The translations under genes and the position numbers were made by a program. 64,000 nt of DNA, from the NCBI RefSeq assembly GCF_002251365.1, contig NZ_NPJH01000098.1, forward strand, positions 24,843-88,842, written 5' to 3'. Shown one piece after another: positions 1 through 8,003 of this stretch. Source of the DNA: Prevotella sp. P3-122 (GTDB lineage: Bacteria > Bacteroidota > Bacteroidia > Bacteroidales > Bacteroidaceae). Under the pieces are notes generated by a model. That model was not told the DNA's origin and searched no databases. It saw only the letters and a list, made by a program, of their open reading frames with translations. Within the stretch, counting starts at the first letter, position 1; each line of letters opens with the position of its first letter.

Positions 1-1306
1 ATCGCCATGCCGTAGAGAAGACTCGCCTATGAAACTCTGGTCTGTTCTGTAAGTCCCATGCGACAGAGAGCTCTGATGAGGCTGTACTCCTGCGACGGAA
101 TGTCTTTGACAGGAATGGAGCAACGAAACGTGGAAACTGCAATTTTGCCTCAACACTATACTCCTCGTAGTCTTGGTTCTGATAACCCTCAAGTCCGGTG
201 ATAGCCTCGAAGGCACCACGCAGCTCTATACTGAACAACTCGCTGCCATGAAATATATTTCTGTTCTCATATGTCAACGACGCAGCCGCGCCAAGGTCAC
301 CTGCGGTATTGGTTCCCTCTGGCTGGAATGACAGCGTATGCGGTTTGTTGGTGCTCACCTGAATGTCGCAGTCAAGAACAGATGTGTCTGGCAACTCGCT
401 GAACTTTATATTGGTATATCTGATAGCCTTGAGCCTCGCAAAATTATTGTATGTTTTCTGAAGGGCATTGGCAGAGAATGGGGTTCCAGGTATGATTGCT
501 GTATTATACTGCAAAACTTTCGGCCTTAGCTGTATATTTCCCTTATCGCCAGAGGCGTAGCTTACTGTACCGATGGTGTATCTTGGGTGTAGGGTCTCCG
601 GGGCATTGCTGTTGGGCCTGTATTTGTCGAGGTGCAGCGTAAGGTCTATTTCTCTGCTGTCCCTGGCTGAGTCGGCACTGAAATGTATAAAGTCTTTGTT
701 GAATTTGTAGTACCCATTCTCAAGAAGAAAGTTGGTAATTCGGTTTCTTTCCGCATCAAGCCGCTCAACCGTAAATGGTGCTCCCGTGCGCAAGGTATAT
801 TGCCTGTCAGCATCGAGAAGAGCCCTGATACTGTCGTCAGCGATATCATACCTTACATTTCTGAGATAATAAGGCTCTCCAGGTTTCAGAATATACGTCA
901 CACGAACCTTTTTACCCTTGTGACGAGTTTGCAGCTCCACTTCCGAATGGAGATAGCCCATATTGGACATCGCTGACCTAAGAGCCTCGCATGACCGTTC
1001 AGCCATTACGGTGTCATAGACTACAGGAGCCTCACCGATATTCTTCAGCGTACGGTTAATCCAACGAATCGTATCTGTCCCGGAAAGGGAATAGGTGGCA
1101 AGAGGTATCTTGAACAGCGAGAACCATTTGGAATTGGCTTTCTGCCTGACGTAAGGTTCAAGTAACGATACATTAAAGTCCTTCTGAGCGGACTTCACCT
1201 CCACTTGGTCAAGGAGGTAATCGCCATCAGATATAAACTTCGTTGCCGAGCACGCCGTCAGCAGTATTAGCGCTGTTAGTGCAATATATAATTTAATTAA
1301 CTTCAA
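1..1306 (-). CDS. BamA/TamA-like (Omp85 family) outer-membrane lipoprotein, partial
   Basis: This reading frame runs leftward off the edge of the window, so the C-terminal beta-barrel is missing. Read from a TTG start at 1306 it gives a lipoprotein signal (MKLIKLYIALTALILLTAC) with the lipobox Cys at about residue 19. About 400 residues of soluble repeats and early barrel follow. The phrase PGEPYYLRNVRYDI is typical of a POTRA-type domain, and the later NIFHGSELFSIELRGAFE stretch resembles the first barrel strands of Omp85 proteins. No ATG lies in frame near this signal peptide, which is why TTG was chosen. Members of this family in Bacteroidales are surface-antigen proteins that insert or export polypeptides at the outer membrane; the substrate is unknown. 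The gene is divergent from the trmH-like gene. Confidence 0.8.
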   Translation of the reverse strand, partial: MKLIKLYIALTALILLTACSATKFISDGDYLLDQVEVKSAQKDFNVSLLEPYVRQKANSKWFSLFKIPLATYSLSGTDTIRWINRTLKNIGEAPVVYDTVMAERSCEALRSAMSNMGYLHSEVELQTRHKGKKVRVTYILKPGEPYYLRNVRYDIADDSIRALLDADRQYTLRTGAPFTVERLDAERNRITNFLLENGYYKFNKDFIHFSADSARDSREIDLTLHLDKYRPNSNAPETLHPRYTIGTVSYASGDKGNIQLRPKVLQYNTAIIPGTPFSANALQKTYNNFARLKAIRYTNIKFSELPDTSVLDCDIQVSTNKPHTLSFQPEGTNTAGDLGAAASLTYENRNIFHGSELFSIELRGAFEAITGLEGYQNQDYEEYSVEAKLQFPRFVAPFLSKTFRRRSTASSELSVAWDLQNRPEFHRRVFSTAWR

Positions 1307-1326
1307 AGGAATACAAATTTGTTTGG

Positions 1327-1334
1327 CAAAGTTA
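1327..1334 (-). promoter_or_regulatory. -7 promoter element for the Omp85-type gene
   Basis: On the minus strand the sequence reads TAACTTTG, matching the Bacteroidales -7 consensus TAnnTTTG. It lies 20 nt before the TTG start at 1306. No clear TTTG at -33 was seen. Confidence 0.5.
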
Positions 1335-1356
1335 CAAAAAAGAACAGAATAATTAC

Positions 1357-1364
1357 TACCTTTG
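1357..1364 (+). promoter_or_regulatory. -7 promoter element for the trmH-like gene
   Basis: TACCTTTG matches TAnnTTTG and lies 18 nt before the ATG at 1383. With the minus-strand box at 1327-1334 it forms a compact divergent promoter region. Confidence 0.55.
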
Positions 1365-1382
1365 CAGGAAATATTTTAATTA

Positions 1383-2147
1383 ATGATATCCAAAGCTAAG
1401 ATAAAATACATCCGTTCGCTGGAACTAAAGAAAAACCGGTTGGCAGACAATGTCTTCGTTGCTGAGGGTCCGAAGGTTGTGGGTGACTTGCTCCGTGTTA
1501 TGAGAGCAAGGCTCATTGTGGCTACACAGGAATGGATGTCATGCAATGAAAGCGAATGCCATGGAGCAGAGATAATAGAAGTCTCAGCCGATGAGTTACG
1601 CAAGGTGAGCTTCCTACAGACTCCGCAAGACGTGCTTGCTGTCTTCAACATGCCAGACAGGAATGATACAGACAACTGCGTGGTGCCAATAGGAAAGTTG
1701 TCATTGGCACTTGACGGTGTACAGAACCCAGGGAACCTCGGAACCATCATCCGTATAGCCGACTGGTTTGGCATCACAGAGATTTTCTGCAGCAACGACA
1801 CTGCCGATGCGTTCAATCCAAAGGTAGTACAGGCAACCATGGGAAGCATAGCAAGAGTCAGCATACGATATGTAAATCTCTCAGAGATGCTCTCTACCCT
1901 GCCCGACGGTTTTCCTGTCTATGGCACATTCCTCGACGGCGAGGATATATACCAGCAGACGTTGTCAGACGAGGGACTCATCATCATGGGCAACGAGGGT
2001 AACGGTATCAGCCACGAGGTTGGACGACAGATAAACAGACGGTTGCTCATTCCCAACTTCTCTACATCAGAAGACCGGGCAGAGAGCCTTAACGTTGCTA
2101 TTGCCACGGCGATAACCTGCTCGGAGTTTAGAAGAAAACGCAAATAA
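1383..2147 (+). CDS. TrmH/SpoU-family RNA 2'-O-methyltransferase
   Basis: The 254-residue product has both parts of the SpoU family. The N-terminal substrate-binding region covers roughly residues 1-100. The C-terminal SPOUT domain carries all three motifs: motif 1 GVQNPGNLGTIIRIADW, motif 2 IIMGNEGNGIS, and motif 3 IPNFSTSEDRAESLNVAIA. Such enzymes transfer a methyl group from S-adenosylmethionine to a ribose in rRNA or tRNA, and the trefoil knot binds the cofactor. The exact target (RlmB-like 23S rRNA or another RNA) cannot be decided here. The gene heads a probable three-gene rightward operon with the membrane protein (24-nt gap) and hisB. Confidence 0.88.
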   Translation: MISKAKIKYIRSLELKKNRLADNVFVAEGPKVVGDLLRVMRARLIVATQEWMSCNESECHGAEIIEVSADELRKVSFLQTPQDVLAVFNMPDRNDTDNCVVPIGKLSLALDGVQNPGNLGTIIRIADWFGITEIFCSNDTADAFNPKVVQATMGSIARVSIRYVNLSEMLSTLPDGFPVYGTFLDGEDIYQQTLSDEGLIIMGNEGNGISHEVGRQINRRLLIPNFSTSEDRAESLNVAIATAITCSEFRRKRK

Positions 2148-2171
2148 GCCAATAATAACAAATAAGCCAAT

Positions 2172-3011
2172 ATGGAATCAGAACTTATAAAGAGCCGCAG
2201 TTTCTCTTCTTGCATAAAAGCTGCTTTCAATACCTATTGCACAAATGCCAACACCATTCTGCGCAACACCTGGCTGCCAGCATTGGTCAACGCCATGGTT
2301 GTAGGACTTGTCCTGTCTTCAAAGACCATTTTAGGAGCGGCAGCATTTGTGCCCCAGCTCATAGCCAGTTTGCTGACAATATTCACAAACGCATGGCTCT
2401 ACGGGTGCTTGTTCAACATGCTTAACGCTAACGGACTCCGCACAAACCTACAACGCGTGTTCTATGTCCTGTTGTCAATGACTGCCATCAGCATCGCCTT
2501 TGGTTTTCTGATAGGATATGCAGCAATGTCCGTAACCGCCAATGCAAATGGTTCAATGTTATCAGCCTTGGCAATTCTGGGGATGTATGCAATCATCATG
2601 GCGTTTCTTCTGCCAATCATCTACTCTGGCATCAAATATATAATGGAAAAGAACATGAGGCTAATAGATGTTTTCAGCAAACAGTATATCGTTGGTCTCA
2701 AGTCGTGGGGATATCTCTTTATGGTCATGCTCCTCGTTGGTATCGTATTTACTATTGTTGTCATACCGGCTTTCACTCCAGTAAGCTCACTGATGCTTGC
2801 GGCTGCCAATAATGCCCAAGGTGTTGGCATGGGCGACCCTTCAGGACTCCCTGCCCTCTTCGGGCTTCGCCTGTTCGTTACTGCATCCTTGTCGGCTTTT
2901 GTCCTCAGCTACGTATCCATCTGGGGCACGCTGGCCGCATACTATGCCTATGGAGCGATAGAGAAGAAAAACATAGACCGAAAGAACATAATAGCACAAA
3001 CACAGGAATGA
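2172..3011 (+). CDS. Polytopic membrane protein of unknown function
   Basis: The 279-residue product has about five or six hydrophobic segments, near residues 35-55, 60-80, 90-118, 130-155, 175-200 and 230-260. It has no cleavable signal peptide and no recognised catalytic motif. The N terminus (SFSSCIKAAFNTYCTNANTI) is probably an amphipathic cytosolic stretch. It lies 24 nt after the trmH-like gene, and its TGA overlaps the hisB start by 4 nt (ATGA), so it is probably co-translated with hisB. No function is assigned. Confidence 0.8.
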   Translation: MESELIKSRSFSSCIKAAFNTYCTNANTILRNTWLPALVNAMVVGLVLSSKTILGAAAFVPQLIASLLTIFTNAWLYGCLFNMLNANGLRTNLQRVFYVLLSMTAISIAFGFLIGYAAMSVTANANGSMLSALAILGMYAIIMAFLLPIIYSGIKYIMEKNMRLIDVFSKQYIVGLKSWGYLFMVMLLVGIVFTIVVIPAFTPVSSLMLAAANNAQGVGMGDPSGLPALFGLRLFVTASLSAFVLSYVSIWGTLAAYYAYGAIEKKNIDRKNIIAQTQE

Positions 3012-4084
3012 AAAAAGAAAGACTACTGTTCATAGACCGTGACGGTACTATCATCGAGGAACCGGAAGACGAGCAGATTGACTCGTTTGCAAAACTGAAA
3101 TTCACACGTGGCGTATTCGGAAGCATGGCGTTCATCAGGCAGCACCTCGACTTCAAATTCGTAATGGTGAGCAATCAGGACGGACTGGGAACCGACAGCT
3201 TCCCCGAGGACACCTTCTGGCCCGTACACAACTTCATCCTTCAGACTCTTGAAAGCGAGGGAGTGACGTTCGATGACATAAAGATCGACCGCCATTTCCC
3301 AGAGGACAACTCACCGATGAGGAAACCCGGTACAGGAATGCTCACCGAATATATGGACACGGAGAAGTACGACCTTGCCAACAGCTATGTCATTGGCGAC
3401 AGGGAAACGGATGCCCAACTGGCTGAGAACCTTGGATGCAAGGCACTGATACTGGGACGCGACGGTATGACATGGGAGAAAATCACCGAGATACTCTTTG
3501 CCGGTGAGCGCAAGGCTCAGGTCAGACGCACTACCAAGGAGACGGATATTGACATTCGGCTGAACATTGACGGCACTGGCAAATGCGATATCAGCACAGG
3601 GCTGGGCTTCTTCGACCACATGCTCGAACAGATAGGCAAGCACGGCATGATGGACCTCTACATACACACACGTGGCGACCTGCATGTAGACGAGCACCAT
3701 ACCATCGAGGACACGGCTCTGGCTCTTGGCGAGTGTCTGCTAAAGGCTCTTGGCGACAAGAGAGGCATCGAGCGCTATGGCTACTGTCTGCCTATGGACG
3801 ACTGCCTGTGCCAGGTTGCTCTCGACTTTGGCGGACGCCCTTGGCTGGTATGGGATGCCGACTTCCACAGGGAGAAAATCGGTGAGATGCCAACGGAAAT
3901 GTTCCTTCACTTCTTCAAGAGTCTTAGCGATGCCGCAAAGATGAACCTCAACATAAAGGCAGAAGGGCAGAATGAGCACCATAAGATTGAGGGGATATTC
4001 AAGGCTCTGGCACGTGCGCTGAAAATGGCTGTCAAGAGGGACATACACCATTTTGAGTTGCCATCAACAAAGGGAATGCTTTAA
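3008..4084 (+). CDS. hisB: Bifunctional histidinol-phosphatase / imidazoleglycerol-phosphate dehydratase
   Basis: The 358-residue product is a two-domain histidine biosynthesis enzyme. Residues 1-165 are a HAD phosphatase: FIDRDGTIIEEP holds the nucleophile Asp, and MVSNQDGLG and YVIGDRETD are later HAD motifs. Residues 165-358 are the dehydratase, with GLGFFDHMLEQIGKHG and VDEHHTIED as metal ligands and EGQNEHHKIEGIFKALA as the second histidine motif. The domains catalyse steps 8 and 6 of the pathway. The loop that binds zinc through several cysteines in enterobacterial HisB reads RHFPEDNSPMRKP here and has only a His. No other his gene is in the window. The start overlaps the upstream stop codon. 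Confidence 0.95.
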   Translation: MKKERLLFIDRDGTIIEEPEDEQIDSFAKLKFTRGVFGSMAFIRQHLDFKFVMVSNQDGLGTDSFPEDTFWPVHNFILQTLESEGVTFDDIKIDRHFPEDNSPMRKPGTGMLTEYMDTEKYDLANSYVIGDRETDAQLAENLGCKALILGRDGMTWEKITEILFAGERKAQVRRTTKETDIDIRLNIDGTGKCDISTGLGFFDHMLEQIGKHGMMDLYIHTRGDLHVDEHHTIEDTALALGECLLKALGDKRGIERYGYCLPMDDCLCQVALDFGGRPWLVWDADFHREKIGEMPTEMFLHFFKSLSDAAKMNLNIKAEGQNEHHKIEGIFKALARALKMAVKRDIHHFELPSTKGML

Positions 4085-4111
4085 GGTGGGTTCGATTAAT
4101 TCCCACCTTAA
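4081..4111. terminator. Bidirectional terminator between convergent hisB and HAD genes
   Basis: Perfect 10-bp inverted repeat, TTAAGGTGGG / CCCACCTTAA, around an 11-nt loop. Its left arm contains the hisB stop codon. It lies between two converging genes and can serve both. Confidence 0.7.
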
Positions 4112-4125
4112 CAATTATACAAGCA

Positions 4126-4770
4126 TCATAGCAGAAGGATATCAGATGCCTTATTGGCAAAGGTATCCGCACCATGGGCAACGAGGAAATCCCTGTCTCT
4201 AAATCCCCATAGCACGCTGATACACGGAATACCACAATTGCGGGCAGTCATCACGTCTACATCACTGTCACCAATATACACAGTTCCTTCTTTACCGGTT
4301 CCAAGCTGCCTCATAGCCTCTATGACGGTATCTGGAGCCGGCTTTTTTCTTATGCCCTCACGCTCTCCTATGGCAACAGTTATATAATCACCAAAGAAGT
4401 GGGCCACCAATTCCTGAGTGGCAGCATAGAACTTGTTGCTTACTACGGCAACGGATGCCCCATTGCGCCGCAGGCTTGCCAGCATATCCATAACACCAGG
4501 ATAAGGACATGTGGTATCAAGGTTGTGCTCCATATAGTGCCGTCTGAACGTTGCATACGCTGCGTCGAAAGCAGGATTGGCTTCACCGTTTGGCACAGCC
4601 CGCTCCATGAGCTTTCTTACGCCATTGCCTACGAACATCCTTACTTCCTCAAGGGTACGTTCGGGCAGGCCGTTAGTACGGAGGGCATAGTTGCAGCTCG
4701 ACGCAAGGTCACCAAGAGTGTCAAGGAGTGTGCCGTCGAGGTCGAAGATATAAGCATTGTACTTCATCAT
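4126..4770 (-). CDS. HAD-family phosphatase, phosphoglycolate phosphatase-like
   Basis: The 214-residue HAD hydrolase has motif I at the N terminus (YIFDLDGTLLDT), an alpha-helical cap at about residues 18-90, motif II (VAVVSNKF), the conserved Lys near KKPAPDTV, and motif IV (YIGDSDVDVMTARNCG). The layout matches the Gph/PGP subgroup, which dephosphorylates 2-phosphoglycolate or similar small phosphoesters; substrate choice in this family is loose. The start has two adjacent Met codons at 4770 and 4767. The gene is divergent from mltG and convergent with hisB. Confidence 0.88.
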   Translation of the reverse strand: MMKYNAYIFDLDGTLLDTLGDLASSCNYALRTNGLPERTLEEVRMFVGNGVRKLMERAVPNGEANPAFDAAYATFRRHYMEHNLDTTCPYPGVMDMLASLRRNGASVAVVSNKFYAATQELVAHFFGDYITVAIGEREGIRKKPAPDTVIEAMRQLGTGKEGTVYIGDSDVDVMTARNCGIPCISVLWGFRDRDFLVAHGADTFANKASDILLL

Positions 4771-4797
4771 CTTGTTCTATTATTATATTTTGTAGCG

Positions 4798-4805
4798 CAA
4801 AGATA
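4798..4805 (-). promoter_or_regulatory. -7 promoter element for the HAD phosphatase gene
   Basis: The minus strand reads TATCTTTG, matching TAnnTTTG, 27 nt before the ATG at 4770. Confidence 0.5.
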
Positions 4806-4848
4806 ACATTTTTATATTGCTGTAGGGTCGGAGTATTCATTTTTTTGT

Positions 4849-4856
4849 TATCTTTG
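4849..4856 (+). promoter_or_regulatory. -7 promoter element for mltG
   Basis: TATCTTTG lies 24 nt before the ATG at 4881. It excludes the longer in-frame start at 4728, which lies upstream of the promoter and inside the opposing gene. Confidence 0.55.
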
Positions 4857-4880
4857 CATGGATTTTTGATACATATCATT

Positions 4881-5927
4881 ATGAAAGGCAAACCAAATCT
4901 AAAGTTTATAGTACCAGCCGCATTATGCGTAATGGTATTAATGGCTGTTGTATGCTTCTACCTGTTCGCGGCGTTCAGCAACAACAAGGAAACAGCATAT
5001 CTGTATATTGATGGAGATGACAACATTGACTCTGTCTTCACTAAGATTACTCCCATGGCAACCGACCACGGAATGGCAACATTCAAGATTCTGGCACGAC
5101 ACACAAGCTATGACGGGAACGTTAAGACAGGACGCTACGCCATCACACCAGGACAAAGTGCCCTGGCAATATTCAGGCATCTGAAAAACGGTATGCAGAC
5201 TCCAGTCAATCTTACAATACCTTCCGTGAGGACAACAGAAAGGCTCGCTGCAGAACTTAGCAAGAAACTCATGCTTGACAGTGCAGAGATAGCCGATGCC
5301 CTATCTGATGAGGCTACATACAGCAAATACGGATATGACACAGCCACCATCATCTGCATGTTCATCCCGAACACATACGACGTCTACTGGAACACATCTA
5401 TTGAGAAACTGCTCAACAGGATGGACAAGGAGAGCAAGAAGTTCTGGAAAGGCGAGCGTGAGGCCAAGGCCAAGGCTATGTCGCTAACGCCTGTTGAGGT
5501 TATGACGTTGGCAAGCATTGTCGACGAGGAGACGGCCAATGATGCCGAGAAACCCATGATAGCGGGAATGTACTACAACAGGCTCACACTCCGCAACGCA
5601 GAATATCCCGACGGCATGCCACTACAGGCAGACCCAACAATAAAGTTCGCATGGAAGGATTTCGACCTGAGAAGAATTTACAACAAGCTGTTGCATATCG
5701 ACAGTCCATACAACACCTACCGCTATCCCGGTCTTCCTCCCGGTCCTATCCGCATTCCTTCCATTGCAGGCATCGATGCCGTTCTCAATCATGTAAAGCA
5801 CGATTATCTGTATATGTGCGCAAAAGAAGACTTCAGCGGCACCCACAATTTTGCCAAGACCTACACAGAGCACCTTGCCAATGCTGCAAAATATTCAGCT
5901 GCACTAAACAGGCGGGGAATAAAATAG
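4881..5927 (+). CDS. mltG: Endolytic murein transglycosylase MltG (YceG family)
   Basis: The 348-residue product has a short cytosolic N terminus and one membrane anchor at about residues 8-30 (FIVPAALCVMVLMAVVCFYLF). A LysM-like region and the YceG catalytic domain follow in the periplasm. The catalytic region contains LASIVDEETANDAEKPMIAGMYYNRL with the active-site Glu, then MPLQADPTIKFAW and SPYNTYRYPGLPPGPI, all hallmarks of MltG. The enzyme cuts nascent peptidoglycan strands next to the membrane and so sets chain length. The start at 4881 was chosen because it sits just downstream of a promoter box and begins the membrane anchor. The gene is a single transcription unit ending at a strong terminator. 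Confidence 0.92.
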   Translation: MKGKPNLKFIVPAALCVMVLMAVVCFYLFAAFSNNKETAYLYIDGDDNIDSVFTKITPMATDHGMATFKILARHTSYDGNVKTGRYAITPGQSALAIFRHLKNGMQTPVNLTIPSVRTTERLAAELSKKLMLDSAEIADALSDEATYSKYGYDTATIICMFIPNTYDVYWNTSIEKLLNRMDKESKKFWKGEREAKAKAMSLTPVEVMTLASIVDEETANDAEKPMIAGMYYNRLTLRNAEYPDGMPLQADPTIKFAWKDFDLRRIYNKLLHIDSPYNTYRYPGLPPGPIRIPSIAGIDAVLNHVKHDYLYMCAKEDFSGTHNFAKTYTEHLANAAKYSAALNRRGIK

Positions 5928-5953
5928 AAACTATTTATTTATTATCAAAAATC

Positions 5954-5988
5954 AAAACAGGTGAGACAGCCTCTGTCTCACCTGTTTT
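5954..5988 (+). terminator. Rho-independent terminator after mltG
   Basis: Perfect 15-bp inverted repeat (AAAACAGGTGAGACA and its complement) around a 5-nt loop, beginning 26 nt after the mltG stop. The A-rich and T-rich arm ends suit termination in either direction. Confidence 0.8.
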
Positions 5989-6001
5989 AATTTTCCTCCC
6001 C

Positions 6002-6078
6002 TATCTTATCTATCCCTAAATCTCCTCTATCTTATCTATTTTATCTATCTCCTCTATCTTATCTATCTCCTCTATCCT
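6002..6078. repeat. Short degenerate tandem repeat (CTCCTCTATCTTATCTAT type)
   Basis: Pyrimidine-rich direct repeats built from CTCCTCTATC and TTATCTAT blocks recur at least three times with small gaps. Read leftward they encode the repetitive tail EEIDKIEEIDKIDKIEEI of a small ORF. Slipped-strand expansion is a likely origin. Confidence 0.6.
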
Positions 6079-6198
6079 TCCTAAACAAAAAAACTGGATT
6101 TCCCGACTTCCGATATACTCGGCCACGAGATTCTGTGGCAATTTTTTATAATAATCTAAGAAGGTAATCATTACTCTATGAACCTCTAAGCCTTGCAT
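6016..6198 (-). CDS. Possible 60-residue hypothetical protein with repetitive acidic/basic tail
   Basis: This leftward ORF starts at 6198 and encodes MQGLEVHRVMITFLDYYKKL at its N terminus, a middle with QNLVAEYIGSREIQFF, and a C-terminal IEEIDKI repeat. A possible promoter box (TAACTTTG on the minus strand) lies at 6275-6282. I do not recognise the family. The repeat tail may have arisen by slippage through a former stop codon, leaving a truncated remnant. It may equally be a non-coding stretch. It lies in a 500-bp gap between the mltG terminator and rplT. Confidence 0.3.
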   Translation of the reverse strand: MQGLEVHRVMITFLDYYKKLPQNLVAEYIGSREIQFFCLGRIEEIDKIEEIDKIDKIEEI

Positions 6199-6274
6199 TC
6201 TTTAGCCGGGCAAATCCAGCAATATCGTCACCTTATGGAATATGATGGTTCCTCTTTTTCCTCTATTACAAGTG

Positions 6275-6282
6275 CAAAGTTA
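6275..6282 (-). promoter_or_regulatory. Possible -7 promoter element, leftward
   Basis: The minus strand reads TAACTTTG. The only thing downstream is the 60-residue ORF and the tandem repeat. No -33 TTTG was found, so it may be a chance match in AT-rich DNA. Confidence 0.3.
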
Positions 6283-6385
6283 ATAATTTTCCAACTAAAT
6301 AGCAAGTATAAAGCAAGAAAATACTAACTAAATAACAGAAAATAATGCTTTTTTCATATAAAATATATTGTACAACATAAAAAAA

Positions 6386-6416
6386 AACTGCTGCCATTGT
6401 AAGAATGACAGCAGTT
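6386..6416 (-). terminator. Terminator of the thrS-infC-rpmI-rplT unit
   Basis: On the minus strand a 13-bp hairpin with one mismatch (AACTGCTGTCATT / AATGGCAGCAGTT) is followed by a run of T residues. It starts 20 nt after the rplT stop. Confidence 0.85.
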
Positions 6417-6436
6417 AAACAGATATGAAGGCTTAT

Positions 6437-6781
6437 TTATTTCACCTTATCAACGATAGCCTTGAAAGCCTCGGGATTATTCATGGCGAGGTCAGCGAGA
6501 ACCTTACGGTTGATCTCGATACCAGCCTTGTGAAGAGCACCCATAAGCTGTGAATAGCTCATATTCTCCTGACGTGCGGCAGCGTTGATACGCTGAATCC
6601 ACAATGCACGGAAAGTGCGCTTCTTGTTCTTACGGTCACGATAAGCATAAGTAAGACCCTTCTCCCAGGTGTTCTTTGCTACTGTCCAAACGTTCTTCCT
6701 TGCTCCAAAATAACCTTTGGTAAGCTTAAGAATTCTTTTTCTCTTGGCTCTTGACGCAACGTGATTTACTGATCTTGGCAT
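6437..6781 (-). CDS. rplT: 50S ribosomal protein L20 (bL20)
   Basis: The 114-residue basic protein has the L20 signature: the N-terminal MPRSVNHVASRAKRKRILKL arm, then GYFGARKNVWTVAKNTWEKG and WIQRINAAARQ. Length is normal for the family. L20 binds 23S rRNA and is needed early in large-subunit assembly. It is the last gene of the leftward thrS-infC-rpmI-rplT cluster, 37 nt after rpmI, and is followed by a strong terminator. Confidence 0.98.
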   Translation of the reverse strand: MPRSVNHVASRAKRKRILKLTKGYFGARKNVWTVAKNTWEKGLTYAYRDRKNKKRTFRALWIQRINAAARQENMSYSQLMGALHKAGIEINRKVLADLAMNNPEAFKAIVDKVK

Positions 6782-6818
6782 AGTTTTCTTCTTTTTTAAT
6801 GTTAGACTAAAAAGTTAA

Positions 6819-7016
6819 TTAGCGAAGGCGCAGCAAGTCGCGTACCTGCTTCATGTTGTCCACGTCAACGATTGTTGTGTGAACAAGGTTTCTCTTCTGT
6901 TTCTTTGTCTTCTTAGTCAGAATGTGACTGTGGTAAGCATGTCTTCTCTTAATCTTACCAGTTCCGGTGAAAGAGAATCTCTTCTTTGCGCCGGAGTTTG
7001 TCTTTACTTTTGGCAT
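6819..7016 (-). CDS. rpmI: 50S ribosomal protein L35 (bL35)
   Basis: The 65-residue basic protein begins MPKVKTNSGAKKRFSFTGTG and contains KIKRRHAYHSHILTKKTKKQKR, the standard L35 pattern. It is a small globular protein of the large ribosomal subunit. It lies between infC and rplT, the near-universal bacterial order. The 75-nt spacer from infC shows no clear promoter, so co-transcription with infC is likely. Confidence 0.98.
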   Translation of the reverse strand: MPKVKTNSGAKKRFSFTGTGKIKRRHAYHSHILTKKTKKQKRNLVHTTIVDVDNMKQVRDLLRLR

Positions 7017-7091
7017 TTTTTTGTTATGTTTAAATTGTTATTATTATGTGGCAACGCATATACCGGGCGTTACGCACTTGTTTACTTGCTA

Positions 7092-7790
7092 TTATTTCTT
7101 AAGCTTCTCAAGAGCTTCAGAGCCGTTCTTGGCATTTGCGAACAGACCGCCTGATGCTGGAATATCAAGTTCCTCACTATCGGTAGCAACCGCTGACAGC
7201 TTTTCTGTTGCAGCCTTCTCTGCCTCTCTCTTCTCCCTATCAAGTTTCTGTTGGCTCTTCTTTGCTACGCCAGCCTTCTTGGGTGCGAGATATAGGAACA
7301 TCTTCTTGCCCTCAAGCTTTGGCAACTGCTCCACCTTACCAAATTCCTCAAGGTCATTGGCGAAACGCAACAGGAGAACTTCTCCTTGCTCCTTGAAGAG
7401 GATGCTTCGACCACGGAAGAACACGTAAGCACGAACCTTATTGCCTTCCTCCAGAAATTCCTTGGCATGTTTGAGCTTGAACTGATAGTCATGCTCATCG
7501 GTCTGCGGTCCGAACCTTATTTCCTTCACCTCAACCTTCACCTGCTTCTGCTTCATCTCTTTCTGATGTTTCTTCTGCTGGTAGAGGAACTTTGAATAGT
7601 CGATGAGACGACAAACTGGCGGTTGTGCGTTAGGTGATATTTCTACAAGATCGACCTCCATCTGCCTGGCCATTTCCAAAGCTTGGCGAGTTGGCATCAC
7701 TTGTGCACCATCTTCTCCTACAACACGAACTTCCCGAGCGCGAATCTGTTCATTCACGCGGTACTGAGTCTTCATTTTGTCATTCTTCAT
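7092..7790 (-). CDS. infC: Translation initiation factor IF-3
   Basis: The 232-residue protein has the IF-3 N domain (about residues 10-85, including VDLVEISPNAQPPVCRLIDYSK), the lysine-rich linker, and the C domain (KEIRFGPQTDEHDYQFKLKHAKEFLEEGNKVRAYVFFRGR). IF-3 keeps the 30S subunit free and checks initiator tRNA pairing. A C-terminal extension of about 50 Lys/Glu-rich residues goes beyond the usual ~180 length. Bacteroidales IF-3 often carries such tails. The start is ATG, unlike the AUU of enterobacteria, with a second Met at residue 6. A well-matched promoter lies just upstream, separate from thrS. Confidence 0.96.
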   Translation of the reverse strand: MKNDKMKTQYRVNEQIRAREVRVVGEDGAQVMPTRQALEMARQMEVDLVEISPNAQPPVCRLIDYSKFLYQQKKHQKEMKQKQVKVEVKEIRFGPQTDEHDYQFKLKHAKEFLEEGNKVRAYVFFRGRSILFKEQGEVLLLRFANDLEEFGKVEQLPKLEGKKMFLYLAPKKAGVAKKSQQKLDREKREAEKAATEKLSAVATDSEELDIPASGGLFANAKNGSEALEKLKK

Positions 7791-7825
7791 TCAACTATAT
7801 TAAGTGTCTTTTTGCTAAACGGCTG

Positions 7826-7856
7826 CAAAGTTACGAAAAAGTGCTCAATATACAAA
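7826..7856 (-). promoter_or_regulatory. Promoter for infC-rpmI-rplT
   Basis: On the minus strand TTTG (7856-7853) is followed after exactly 19 nt by TAACTTTG (7833-7826), a full match to the Bacteroidales consensus. The predicted transcription start is about 30 nt before the infC ATG. Confidence 0.75.
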
Positions 7857-7948
7857 ACAAATTTAAAAGTTTTTTCTGTTTCCCGATTAGTTTTTTGTTT
7901 GTAAGTCACAGGGTTGGCTTCTATTGTCATAAGAAACAAATATAACAA

Positions 7949-7977
7949 GTGTCGCCCTCTGATATGGAGAGCGACAC
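7949..7977 (-). terminator. Hairpin after thrS, partial terminator
   Basis: On the minus strand GTGTCGC pairs with GCGACAC, with the stem extended by CTC/GAG around a short loop. It begins 27 nt after the thrS stop. The following sequence is AU-rich rather than a pure T run, so it may only partly stop thrS transcripts before infC. Confidence 0.5.
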
Positions 7978-8003
7978 CTATTATATATAATGTACCAACA
8001 ATA

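Noticed and set aside
4728..4880. N-terminal extension of MltG
   Set aside because: The extension overlaps the divergent HAD gene start and the TATCTTTG promoter box.
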